From positions 69,832,600 to 69,896,599 of the forward strand of contig NC_083602.1 of the NCBI RefSeq assembly GCF_029168945.1: a stretch of 64,000 nt of DNA, read 5' to 3'. The translations under genes were made by a program, and so were the position numbers. Shown piece by piece: positions 1 to 10,631 of this stretch. The notes beneath the pieces were generated by a model. It had not been told where the DNA came from. It did no database searches and saw only the letters and a list, made by a program, of their open reading frames with translations. The DNA is from Cannabis sativa. Its lineage: Eukaryota; Streptophyta; Magnoliopsida; Rosales; Cannabaceae. The stretch's first letter is position 1; every line of letters begins with the position of its first letter.

Positions 1-279
1 TTGTTATACCTGAAATTCAATTGGTACTTCAGAGGGTGACACATGTCAACTTTAAGGAATATGAATCAACAAATATATTGATAATTATATCAATAAGTAT
101 TAAATGGAATAACTCATTAAATGTGGAGTTAATAGAGTATATTTGTAACTCGCTGACTGTACGGTCTTAAGCGAGATAAGGATGTGCAAACTATTGGTTG
201 GCGTATTGATGGGAAACCATTTTGCGTTCGAAGGGATAATCCCAAGGATGACATAGATAACGCATAGCGAGACATCCAT

Positions 280-448
280 CTTGCTATGTATGGGAAGGCA
301 TACTCCTGGTAAGCTCCAGCTCGCTGCCAGGGTTATTGTTGCTATTGAGAACTCCCAGGACATGATTGTCCAGTCTGTAAGGCCTTATGGTTAGAGAGCA
401 GTTCTTAAGTTTGCCAATACACTAGTGCTCATGCAATTGCTGGAAGAC
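280..448 (+). pseudogene. 40S ribosomal protein SA (RPSA/p40) gene fragment, broken
   Basis: Reading from 311 gives [14 protein letters not shown], then [13 protein letters not shown] and RAVLKFA. This is the highly conserved N-terminal third of eukaryotic ribosomal protein SA, a small-subunit structural protein. The reading frame is broken twice. A TAG at 386-388 stands where the family has CAG (Gln). A base is also missing just after RAVLKFA, at about 407, because YTSAHAIAGR continues only in the next frame. Upstream (270-310) and downstream (after 448) the similarity fades, and the C-terminal two thirds of the family protein are absent. No intron is visible within the matched stretch, which would fit either a processed copy or a single-exon fragment. 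It cannot make a functional protein. The family call is from recognition of the motif and is fairly secure; the way it was copied is inference. Confidence 0.75.
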
Positions 449-1416
449 TTATGAATGAACTAAGTTGTTCATGTACCAAGCGAGATGCCTTGACGAGATA
501 TGTTTTTCAATGTTTCTTAATCCACATCAGCGTTCCCTTTAAAAGCAGTTTAAATCACAGCTATGTCATTTTCAAATAATAACTGCATTTATTTACGTGG
601 AGAGTAATTAAGGCCCACAATTTTGAGAAAATATGGTTGTGGGATTTGAATTTGAATGTAATCAACTACCAACCTATGTTATTATAAATAGGGGCAGATT
701 ATACAGAGAAAAGGAGAAAAAATCCTTAGAGAAAATAAAATACACTGATTGTAAAGAATCCTTGTCCTGTATCAGAAAAATCTGAACAAGATTGACTCGT
801 GGACTATGCAAAGTTAACTACAAAGTCACGTAAGAACCTGGTGTTATTTATGTTTCTATTATTTTTCTTAAATCACTTATAATTTCTGTGCCAAATCTAT
901 TACGAAAATAGGCTCATAATCGTTAACAAAAATCTGCGTTAATAATATTTGTTAAAATACATGAAATTTAATTCAAATTTATATTTAGACAAACATTTTA
1001 AACATACACTTAAACATGTATATTTAAATTTAAATTCTATCATATGTTTTTAAATCTTTTTTTTTGTGACGGTACTAATTTTAGAGGAAACTGTATACTC
1101 ACTTTTTATTTTCTATTTAATTTATAGTTTTCTTTTATTGCTTTTTAATTTATACATAATTTTATAAGTCATATTTTTATTATATGCGTTAAAGATTCTA
1201 ATTTTCATAAGTTATGTAAAATTATATTTAATACTTTAATTATAAAGAAGAAAATATATTTTTCAATTAAAATTATTTTACAGTTATATTTAATTAATGT
1301 GTAATAAAAAAAAAGTAATTCTCAACTTATTCCTTAATTTTAATGTTAACTTTAATAGAAAAATAATAAAAAATTAACTTAACAACTTTCTTTACATAAC
1401 CACACTATATATATAA
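449..1416. other. AT-rich intergenic tract with a possible old LTR remnant
   Basis: No gene is seen. At 680-695 there is a TATA-like run followed by a purine-rich stretch, and the segment ending near 900 has the look of the downstream half of an LTR. No partner LTR, primer-binding site or target duplication is visible, so this is only a suspicion. From about 950 on the sequence is simple A/T-rich DNA. Confidence 0.25.
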
Positions 1417-1835
1417 GGAACACTTCTTAATCGGTATTACCCATGAATGGTTATTAAACAAATTTAATTTTAAATATTAATTTTAAAAATATCAAACCAT
1501 CGAATTTGATCTAATAACGAATAATGAAATCACAAATTTGAATTTCTATGCTTAATTTAACTACTTAATTAAAAAAAATATCAAAAAATATTTCTTTTTA
1601 CACTATATCAAAAATATGTTCATACAAAAATATATAACTCAAACTCAACTTTTTCTTTTCTTATTTTTCTTGCTAAAAAACTCTTTTTTTTTAATTTTTT
1701 TTTACCGATAGAACAATCTCAACCCATATGATATAAAAATGAGAGATTTTTTTAATTAGATAGAAAAATTAAGCATAAAAACTCAAAATTTTCTAATTTT
1801 ACCCATTCATGGGTAATAGCTTAAAAGTGCACCCC
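1417..1835. mobile_element. MITE-like TIR element, copy 1
   Basis: A 419-bp non-coding element whose ends are inverted repeats sharing the core TATTACCCATGAATGG (left near 1433-1450, right complement near 1801-1817). The outer part of the repeat is weaker (GGAACACTT on the left, complement of AAGTGCACCCC on the right). The interior is AT-rich with no ORF. The 8-bp word ATATATAA flanks both sides, but the surroundings are TA-rich, so this duplication alone is weak. A second copy at 19419-19834 aligns along its full length and has a clearer duplication, which supports the boundaries. An 8-10 bp duplication would fit a hAT or Mutator-type MITE; the superfamily is not resolved. Confidence 0.65.
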
Positions 1836-2420
1836 ATATATAAATATATAAATATATTTGTAATTTGAGTTTTTAGTTACAATGATAGGTTTAACAGTTA
1901 ATTGAAAAATAAAAATAAAAACTGTTAAATCAAATTAAATTTTTATTACATAGTCAAACTTTATACATAAGAATATAGAATATGAGTATATAATGGCATT
2001 CTTGTTTTGGTAAGTTATGCAACACATGAATTTTTCTATCTTAAAGATGACATTTTTAGAAACTAGAATAAACAGTGATTTTCCTCTTCAGTTTGTACTA
2101 GCTGTAAATAGAAGTTAACTTGCCATTACTATAGCACACGTATATGAATAAAGAATTAAAAAATTGATATTTTTCTAAAAGTAGAAACTAGATTTCTTTT
2201 TTCTCTTGCCAAACTCTGGAAAGAAAAAAATAAATTGAATGAACTTACTCCACAAGATACCAAATTCAAAGTAAATAATAATAACAAAAAAAAAAAACAT
2301 TTAATATGGCTGAATAGCCAAGAAATAGAAGCTAAATTATGTTGTATGGAACATGAAATGGAAGGAGTCTTTGATAGTGTTTTTAGTTACTCCAAAAGCT
2401 ATTAGAATATCACACAAACT
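1836..2420. other. AT-rich intergenic spacer
   Basis: No gene, repeat boundary or regulatory site can be supported. The sequence is A/T-rich and gives way to more complex sequence at about 2400, where the 3' untranslated region of the minus-strand SANT gene probably begins. Confidence 0.4.
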
Positions 2421-2880
2421 TTAAAAATGTGACTCAATACAAAAGGAATGATGAGAACAGGAAAGACTTTCATCATATAAGAACACTTTAATTACAGAAA
2501 GCCACTGATAATTATACAGTTGAAACCTGATCAGAGCATAAACTTTTGAAACAAATCTCCCGTACCTCAGAAAAAATGGATTCTTCAGTGCTTCCATAGC
2601 TATGCTTTTCATTGATTAGCCTTTCTGGATAACTAAATGCCCCTATTCTCTTAATATAAACAGCCTGCTTCTGTTCCCATTTTGGGAACTAGCTTTTTGC
2701 TCCAACTTCCAAGTGTCACAAATCAGACATAATTAAAGGACTTGACACTAAATGCCTTTTACAGTTTTGCCTCAGCATATTCAAAATTTCAGGCACAAGG
2801 AGGAAACTTTAGCACTTCACCAGATAATTCTGTCAAAAACAAAACTTCAAGATGATCGAAAAATTCTCTGCAAACAATCT
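2421..2880 (-). other. Probable 3' untranslated region of the SANT-domain gene
   Basis: This lies directly downstream of the stop codon at 2881-2883 on the minus strand. It is less A/T-biased than the spacer to its left. No AATAAA is seen on the minus strand here. A possible splice donor on the minus strand (TCTGAG followed by GTACGG, near 2560-2575) means a 3'-UTR intron cannot be excluded. The end of the transcript is not fixed by the sequence. Confidence 0.35.
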
Positions 2881-5800
2881 TCAATGGGTAAGGAGCCGCT
2901 TCTCTTCTTCTTCAACTTGAACAAGTGGTTTGCTAATCATAAGTTTATGTTTCTTCTCATCACAAGCTCCATCCACTTTTTTGTCATTTCCTGACACCAC
3001 AATCCCAGCAAGAGGATCACCATGACTTGAAGTAGCTTTGACTTTGCTACGTGCCTTGCGGCAAGGACTTGAAAAAGGATTTTCTCCTGAGAGAATGTCT
3101 GTACTTTTTGGCCTCCTCTGAACATTTAAGAACCCGTTGGCAAGAGCCTCCAATGCTCTAGCAGTCAATGGCCGATTCCTCTTGCTCTGCCTTCTGTTCA
3201 TGGCAGGGTTCTCCTCAGATGTACTAACATTAGTAATTTTCACTGTCTCAGGAACAAGCTCCTTTACTTTAGAAGGAAAGAAATTACCATTCGTATTCAC
3301 TCTCTTGGTCTCGTCATTCTCCTCATTTAACATACTGTGGTTTCTGGAGTCCAGCGCACCACCATGAGGTGGGTGTATGTTCATTGATTCTTCAGCTAGA
3401 TGTTTCTTGCTTATTCCTTCAGAGCGGTGCTTGTCAAAACAGTTCTCTCTCAGAACTTTTGACTTAACATCTTCAAGTGGATTACTTTCAGCAAGATAGG
3501 TAACAGAGGATTCCTTTTCTCGAGGAGGGCGGACATGAAAAGTGATATTCTTGATAGTTTCAGGTGACTTTGTTGTCCTTTGGAGTTCAATTTGTTTTGG
3601 CCCTAAGCCTAGGGAGCCATTTTGAGAGTGGTCGGGTGCCTTTGCCTTTGCACAGGCAGTCAATCTTCGTCTTTTGATGAGAGGAACTGCATAATCTGAA
3701 TGACCAGATTTTGATCTCCGTTTAAATTGATGCAAAACAGTCTTCTTCAGATGCTTCTCACCAGATATGCTAGAGTTCTGATCCACTTGTGTCCCCGTTT
3801 TATTTGTAGTATCTGAGTGATTTTTGGTTGACACTTGATTTTTGCTACCATGTAAGTTCTTTTGGAGATTGGTTTTTTGTATTTTCGTTTTCCCTTTTGA
3901 AGAGTTGTCAGATATATCTTTTTCTTGTTTGCCTGATGAATCCTCAACGGTTGCAGATTTTCTCAAAAGATCAGTCAACTCAGAAGTACTTTTAACTAAC
4001 ATTGGAGAGTATCTCAGTTCTCTTACTTTTGATGATTTCCCTCCATGTAGGAGACTCGTATCAACAACAGTGAACTTCATACAATTTGGACCATCACTGT
4101 CAGATCTACCCTTGTTCTGTTTGGCGTTTTCACTATGGGAGTGCTTTTCAACAGTCTCAAATTCATCCAAATCGCCCTCAGAATCCCTTTCATTTTCCAT
4201 TGAATAATGAGTCTCTTTTGCGGCTCTTTCAAATTCGGCAGGTAAATGTCTAAGTTCTCTTATATTTGATGACTTTCCTCCATAAATCAAGCTGGTATCC
4301 ACAACAGTAAACTTCATTTGGATTGAGGTACAAGCAGAAACTCTGGGTTTAAGGTAGCAATGTCGTTGAGAATCAGAAGGGTCATCCTGGTCTGATGCAT
4401 CTTGGTCGTTTTGGCCTCCAACAGGAGATTCTTCAGCTTCTAGCTCAAGAAGTTTTGGTTCAGATGCTACTTTATTCAGGACATCACTAACAGAGTCAAA
4501 GTAGTGTTCTCCTTTCACAAGTCTCCTTCTTGAGAATTTCTGTATGCCTGGCATTAGAAAAACCAGATAGTGTTTAGAGCTAAGATAGCCCTGATTTTTT
4601 GGTTGCTCAGAGTGCCATCCTTTTGCTAGCAAACGAGGCCAAACAGCTTCCCAAAAGATATCATTGCAACGAGCTTTGCTCAGCCGAAAACCTCCAGTCA
4701 AAAAATTCACTATGTCATCGGATGTGAGAGATGAACAAGCCTGACCAGTTGGTAAGAGGGGACAAACTAAAACATCATGATTGCTCTTTCCAGGATCCAT
4801 TGCAAAGCCAGTGAGATCTTCTTTACCTTTACCAATTCTCACTGCTTCCACAAGTACGGGAATGCTGACACTAGACTTTAAAGAGGAGACATATTCTTCT
4901 AATGAAATTCTCCCCTCAGCAAATGACTTGTAGCCCTACAAACAGATCATAAGAATAAGAAGCTAGATACAGCAAATTTCTGCAAAATATATCAGAAAAA
5001 CGACAATAATTTACAAGGCATAAACACGATTACGTGATGCAACTTAGGCCATAAAACAAACTTACATGAGAAAATATTATAATGCATGCATAAATCAGTA
5101 GTGGAAACAAATGTCTTATCACTACATACACACTTGGTTTCATTACCAAAACAAAAATTTGCATTCTAGAAATTAAAACAGAAAAGGAAACGAATTATGA
5201 AGTACCTCAAGTAAGGAATTTTGAGAATCCCCTGGGACATGCGGAGACAATCGAGATAACAACTCCTGTTGCCTCCATCCAGTAAATATTTTTCGTCCAG
5301 TTACACATTTTTTTCTTTTAATCTTCCGGCTATCTGACCATCTCCGATATGCATCAGACCTATAAAACCTCCCATAGTAAAATGAAAGAATTTCCCCCAT
5401 GTTTTTGTTGCCCATGAATCTTTTAATCTGAAAAAAATTCTTTCCAAATATATATAAACCGAGGATAAAACTATCCACTTCAGAATTACTCCAAGAATCA
5501 GTTGGTAAACTTGGAATTGGATAGCAGCTGTTGTTTCCATTCAGCACACAGTCCAATTTTTCTGGTTTTGCTTCTCTATGTTCCAATCCATTTCCCGAGG
5601 ATTCAACATTGAGTTCTGAACTTTTCTTCCTTACACAAGCCCGGTCATTTTTGCCATTTTTAGTTTCAAGAGGCTTGTTTGCATCAACTGTGTTATCAGA
5701 GTTTGTCATAGATCCTAACCCTTCACCTTCATTATGGAACCATGTAAGTGGGACAGGTAAACCCACTAGAAAAGAATAGGAAATATTGGAAGTTTCTAAA

Positions 5801-7234
5801 TCAATAGGGTTAGCCAACAGCTTAAGACACTCAGATTTTGTTATCATGTGAGGAACATTGACTTGGTAATCTTCACCAACTCGAGGATTCAGTACTGGAT
5901 CTCCAAATATATTGCTTGTATCATGAGAGCATGGAGAAATTAAACTCTCAATGGATGTTTCCCTAATGCAATTACCATTGTGATCCAGCTCAACTGAGTC
6001 CACCTGCCAAAGGATAATAAGCATTTTAGGGGGAATAAGATACAATTGTGAAGAACTTTTTCGCATGCTGAACTGATTTCAGGAAATTACTCAAAGCCAA
6101 AAAGGAGATAATACACCACAAAAATGCTTAACAAGTTTCGGAAAGGGAAACATAATCCAACCTTCCCCATAGATGATACATGGCTTTTAAACTTCATGGT
6201 ATAACTCAGAAAAACTAATCAAATCCAGAAATTATTGATTCACTCCAAATACCAACAATTAGATAATGGCACTCACCAAAGGGTAGAAGATGCAAGGTCA
6301 GTTAACACATAATCCTGACATTTCTATTCACCACATGTTTTCTTTCACAGAAGAAAACAAACATTTCAAATCTAACTCTTTAATGGCTAAACCAATAAAG
6401 AAAAGCAACAAATAGAAAGATCCCACCAACCAAAAGACATTCAAATTAAAAGAGAGACAATTGGATGTGATCTCTTTCCTAGCTAATTAACACTGATCCA
6501 ATCTGCAATTACCCAGTACTGCAAAAGTAAAATATCTTAATAGCTTGATCACAACAGAATGTTAACAAAACCCATAATGATTCCTGTTCAGAATGAGATT
6601 TTAATTTTTATTTCTTTTGGAAGAGAAAAAAATCCATGTCCTACCTCATAAGCCAAGTTAGTAACACTGATAAAATTCAAGACCACCAACCAGAAACAAG
6701 AAACCAAGACAAAGATGGTGAGAACGAAATTGAGACAACAGATGTCCAAGACAAAGAGAACAACCCAAGCTAAGAACCATGGAAAACACAGTTTATATAA
6801 AATTCAAGACCGCCAACCAGAAACAAGAAACCAAAAAGCAGATCCACTTCGTATCCAAGTTCTAGAGAAAGCTTTAAACCTCGTTGGAAAAACAAAGAAC
6901 ATAACAATAATGCAATCAGAATCAACGAAAGAAACAACTAAATAAAAACATTAGAGCAAACTGAAACAAAAGCATAGAACTCTACGATTGTAACTGAAGC
7001 AGTACATATTCAAAATCGAACACATTGAGAACCCAAAGTTTACAGCCAAAAGATTTTTATCATGTAAAAGTTTCAAACCCCAGAAAAAAAAAACAACAAT
7101 TCACATTTGAGACCCAATGGATTAATAAACATCTAAGTACAATGCATAAGCACTTACATCCTTCTGAAACGTTAAAACAAGTATGCCAAGAAGTGAAAAA
7201 GCAAGAGGAAGATTTAATATTGACTAACCTCCAT
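2881..7234 (-). CDS. SANT (Myb-like) and ELM2-like domain nuclear protein, spliced, about 952 aa
   Basis: I read the coding exons as 7234-7229 (ATG GAG), 6003-5206 (798 bp) and 4935-2881 (2055 bp with TGA). Introns are GT-AG: GTTAGT to GGCAG (7228-6004) and GTACTT to TTTGTAG (5205-4936). All joins fall between codons. Residues about 44-56 (VGEDYQVNVP) resemble the start of an ELM2 motif. Residues about 172-218 form a SANT domain (WSNSEVDSFILGLYIFGKN then FYYGRFYR), followed by a basic stretch. The third exon has the conserved FWEAVWPRLLAKGWHSEQP block (about 362-381). A segment beginning MKFTVVDTSL occurs twice (about 475-497 and 554-576), and a basic RRQSKRNRPLTARALEAL motif lies near the C terminus. 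The family matches the Arabidopsis proteins named arginine-glutamic acid dipeptide repeat proteins (At1g09040, At1g09050, At1g55050, At2g47820). Some are reported as partners of histone deacetylase HDA6, so a role in transcriptional repression is likely. The start exon is inferred; the other two exons are secure. Confidence 0.85.
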
Positions 7235-7422
7235 AGGAGAGCTTGAAAATGTGAAAAAGTCACGTGAAAAACAAAGCCTGCGCAAATGGGTTTTCATGTT
7301 AGACTCTGATTCACATCTACTACCAAGCTTTAGTATGATACCAAACACATCGAAAGAAATAAGCAGAAACAAAGACAGATATAGCATATAAAGATATATA
7401 TGAAGAGAGAGGAAAAGGGTAC

Positions 7423-7560
7423 CTTTTGTTTAGCAGAGTTGAGGTTTCATGGGTAGATAAGAATGAATTAATGGAGTTGAAGGAGTAGGATAACGAAGAA
7501 GGAATAAGAAAATCACTCTGTTCTTGGAATTTTAGCGTGGAGAGAGGGGTGAATGAGGAG
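7423..7560 (-). other. Probable 5' non-coding first exon of the SANT-domain gene
   Basis: On the minus strand a pyrimidine-rich leader ends in AAACAAAAG followed by the donor GTACCC (exon edge at 7423). It can splice to the acceptor CAAG just before the 13-bp exon 7241-7229, which carries the start codon. An alternative acceptor (GCGCAG, near 7279) would make that second exon about 50 bp. The upstream limit of about 7560 is a guess from where the leader-like CT-rich sequence ends; no clear TATA box is seen. Confidence 0.5.
7430..7450 (-). promoter_or_regulatory. Short upstream ORF (6 codons plus stop) in the 5' leader
   Basis: An ATG at 7450-7448 opens a 6-codon reading frame (MKPQLC) that ends with TAA just before the exon 1 splice donor. 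If exon 1 is transcribed as proposed, this upstream ORF sits ahead of the main start and could reduce translation. This is inference from position only. Confidence 0.35.
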
Positions 7561-8224
7561 AGAAAATAGTGTCTTTTTGTCTAACAAAGTGTTTTAGTAC
7601 AGAAGAAAAAGAGAGGCACATACGGGGAAGACTCAACTCTCGTATTAAGCCTCTCTCAACTACAACCAAAACCAATGTAACCCAACTTTAAAACCAAATA
7701 TTTCTTTTTTTTTTTAAAGAAAAAGAATTTCTGTCCTCTAAACATAATAACGTATATCTTAAATCCCTTGAAAGAAACATACATTACTAACCAAAAATTA
7801 TATCTTAAATCAATTTGATCAAGGGATCTAAAGATATTTATCTGTAGACTAGACATTATCAAGTCAAAATAATTTTTAATTTTATTATTCTTTTTTGTAA
7901 CATAACTAAACATTTTTTGTCTAGTGTTTTCGACAATGAAAATGCATTATATAAGAATGATTGTAGTTGTAGGTATGATATACACATACGGAAAATTTGT
8001 ATAGAGCATAAAAAGATGTTGGAAAAGATCGATAGTCCCCTTAAAAAATAATATCATTGTAAGCTTGTAACCCTTCATTTAATCAACATTTGGATACTTA
8101 TAATTCTAATTTCTTTTATATGATAACTGCGCGAAGCCCTAAAAGAGTAAATATATAATTTGGTTCAGTATTTTAAAAATTATTAGTGATTTACTCTATT
8201 TAGTTAAATTATAATCATCAATCA
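7561..8224. other. Upstream region of the SANT-domain gene
   Basis: It holds the presumed promoter of the minus-strand SANT gene. The first part (to about 7660) is mixed sequence and the rest is A/T-rich. ORFs here are low-complexity and not credible. I see no recognisable regulatory box that stands out from the base composition. Confidence 0.3.
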
Positions 8225-8241
8225 TCAATATATACATAAAA

Positions 8242-9846
8242 GGTAGGAGGTTCCAATGGTTATATTTTTATTGTAACTATTATGGTTACATTTTTTTTAG
8301 CTATTTGATCACTATTAAATGGTTGTGATTAATTTGGAAATTAAATAAAAAATGACCTGTAACCTGATATTAACCTGTTAATTTATTTCCTTTTAAACTT
8401 TAATTAAGATTAATTATATTTTAAAATTAAATTAAGTATAATTATTAATTAATTTTTTGCAATTTATTATTAAATAAGGATCTTTTAGTAATTTATTTTT
8501 TTTACACTTAAATTATTTTAATTTTTATAACAAAACTGTTAATAATTTAAAATTATACACATATAATTTCATAATTAAAATTTTATTATACTTATAATAT
8601 TAATTTAAAATGATTACACTTTATTATACTTCTTGATTTCAATCTATCTTAATAATATCCTCTCTTGTATTGTCAATATTGTACTTCATCTGGGTTCTGA
8701 CTATATTTGTTATCTTATTCTTGTTTAGGTTTATTTCATCATCAACTATGTGTGCTTGAAAAGTATGTTTTTTTTATCGATCCAGCTTGAGTACTGATTG
8801 CAAGATAATGTGCCATAGGAATGAGAGTCAATTTTAAATGCTGCTGTTAGCACTTTCTTTCTAAAACTAGTTTCCATATTGATGAGTGTCTTTCAATGTA
8901 ATTTTAATTAAAAATTCGGGCTCAAGGCTGAATGGTATTTCATTATGTACATGGCAAAAAAGTTAAAGTTCCAATATTCCTTGTCCCAGCTACCCAAAAG
9001 GTTTGTCTCCCAAATGCAATGCTAAAATATATAATTGGGTGCTTAAAGTTGTCCATAAGAGGAGAGAAATTTGTCTAACACATCCTAATCTACAGATGTG
9101 GATGGACTTATTCTAAATTTTTATCAATCTGCAAAAAATTTAAAAATTCACTCCAAACAGCTACATCAGGATTAATCCATTCATGGCTAACATCTTCAGT
9201 GTCATGCTCAATTCCATTGTTACTCATGTCAGAGACATCTTCTTCACATTTATTTTTCACAAAACTCATGAAATGAAAAAAATTATCTTCATCTTCGGAC
9301 AAATTTACTATAGGTTTTATGTTTTCGTTGTCAATCATTTTCGATGTAAGTTTGGTGGAGAGTGGATGAAAGAGGATAATTGCGAGCAAGATTTTAGTTA
9401 ATTAGAATTTATAATTAAAAAAATAAAAATCAAGACTTTAAAAATTAATTAGGTTTTAATTAAGTGTCAATATAATATCATCACACATCCTGCAAAAAAA
9501 AAAGAGGGTGTGTTCTTGTAAAAAAATTCATTATAAGGACAAAATTTTAATTTATATAAAAATAATTTTAATTTTTGTAAAAAAAAAATTATAATATTAT
9601 GATTAAATAGCTTAATTGTTAAAATAATTAAACTAAGAGATTTATATATAAATAAAAAAAAATATTTATAAATTTTAATTGCTAAAAAAAGTCTTCTTAA
9701 ATATTTATTTAATTACTTAAAAAATAGTTAATTATAATTAATTAATTATCAAAATGGAATTTTACCTATTGGTAACCTTCTATTATAGGTAAAAAAAAAA
9801 GGTAACTATATGGTTACAATAAAAATGTAACCATTGAATAGTCACC
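8242..9846. mobile_element. TIR element with about 45-bp terminal inverted repeats
   Basis: The left end (8242-8290) and the complement of the right end (9793-9846) share a block built around CAATGGTTA and TTTTTATTGTAAC followed by GGTTAC and a T run. The rest of the terminal repeats is diverged. Immediate flanks (CATAAAA left, CAAAAAA right) could be a decayed duplication, but this is weak. The interior includes a less A/T-rich section at about 8690-9390 with an unassigned 93-codon ORF. No transposase motif is recognisable. A Mutator-like origin is possible. Confidence 0.4.
9108..9389 (-). CDS. Hypothetical 93-aa ORF inside the TIR element
   Basis: The ORF is acidic, with a patch NLSEDEDNFFHFM and a later stretch EWINPDVAVWSEFLNFL. 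I do not recognise a family. No signal peptide or membrane span is evident. It lies inside a TIR element, so it may be a captured exon or the remnant of a transposase C-terminus. No splice signals or neighbouring coding exons could be established. It is listed because its composition is unlike the simple A/T ORFs around it. Confidence 0.2.
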   Translation of the reverse strand: MLAIILFHPLSTKLTSKMIDNENIKPIVNLSEDEDNFFHFMSFVKNKCEEDVSDMSNNGIEHDTEDVSHEWINPDVAVWSEFLNFLQIDKNLE

Positions 9847-10301
9847 CAAAAAAAGAGAAGTATGAAGGGGCAACATGATATTCTAAAATTACTTTAATCT
9901 CACTGTTTCTTCTCTCCTTAATTTTTACGTTTTCTTAATTTTTTATTCAATTAATAAATATTAATTATTAATTCATTAAGAAAAATCTATACATCCATCT
10001 AATTTTTTCTTAATTTTTTATTTTTTATTATTTTATTCAATTTAATTACTTTCCATAAGTAATCATTTATATATATAAATATTGATGTTACGTGCAATGC
10101 ACGTATAATTAGTCTTTTTTTTTTCTAATTAGGTTCAATTAGTTGATGTTAAGTAGAATACATGTATGTTTAATTTTTTTTAATTAAGTAATATTTTTTT
10201 TTTAATTTTTAAATGGGATTTGAGATTTTGATCTTTAAGAATTTTTTTTAGCTATTGTTGTATTGGTGTGTCATTTGGATATGATTATATATATACCTAC
10301 T

Positions 10302-10628
10302 CATTACAAAAAATCTTACTTTTAGTCACAACAAAATTTGTGACAAAAAGTAAAAAAGTTGTGACTAATTATAAATTATTGTTCTTATGTTGTGACTAAA
10401 AGGTCCGTGGCTAAAGGTATTAGTCACAAAAATTATAGTTTGTTGTACTAAATGTATTTTTAGTCACAATAAGTATTGTGACTAAAACTAAATCAGTAAC
10501 AACTTGTGTCTAAATTGTATGTTTTAGCCACAAATAATTTTTTGTTGTGACTAAAAGTCACATTTAGTCACAAAAACTTTATATTGTGACTAAAAAGTTA
10601 TCACTAAAGGTAACAGTTTTTTGTAGTG
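10302..10628. mobile_element. Non-autonomous CACTA (En/Spm-type) mini-element
   Basis: The right end read on the minus strand is CACTACAAAAAACTGT, and the left end is CATTACAAAAAATCTTA, the same terminus with one C-to-T change in CACTA. Flanks are ACT at 10299-10301 and ACT at 10629-10631, the 3-bp duplication expected for CACTA elements. The interior is packed with direct and inverted copies of TAGTCACAA, resembling the sub-terminal transposase-binding repeats of this superfamily. It is 327 bp with no ORF. Confidence 0.8.
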
Positions 10629-10631
10629 ACT

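Larger units (their letters stand above)
8225..10112 (+). mobile_element. Helitron-like element with a TIR element inserted near its 5' end
   Basis: The proposed 5' tip is TC followed by a TA-rich run (8225-8241). The family's next motif, GAGAAGTATGAAGG, appears only at 9855, after an inserted TIR element (8242-9846). The 3' end has the palindrome ACGTGCAATGCACGT (10089-10103), then ATAATTAG at 10112 followed by T. Helitrons usually end in CTRR after a GC-rich hairpin and sit between A and T. Here the end is TTAG, a one-base departure, and the 5' flank is A. The same 5' motif recurs at 12668, 12831 and 61871, which supports a family. No Rep/helicase gene is present, so it is non-autonomous. 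Confidence 0.4.

Noticed and set aside
100..363. Minus-strand 87-codon ORF
   Set aside because: It is opposite the ribosomal protein SA fragment, which explains the complexity of the sequence; the minus-strand product has no recognisable feature.
2752..4207. Plus-strand ORFs opposite the SANT gene
   Set aside because: They are antisense shadows of the strong minus-strand exon, which carries recognisable conserved motifs.
6715..7263. ORFs inside the first coding intron of the SANT gene
   Set aside because: They are A-rich, lack domains and lie between well-supported splice sites.
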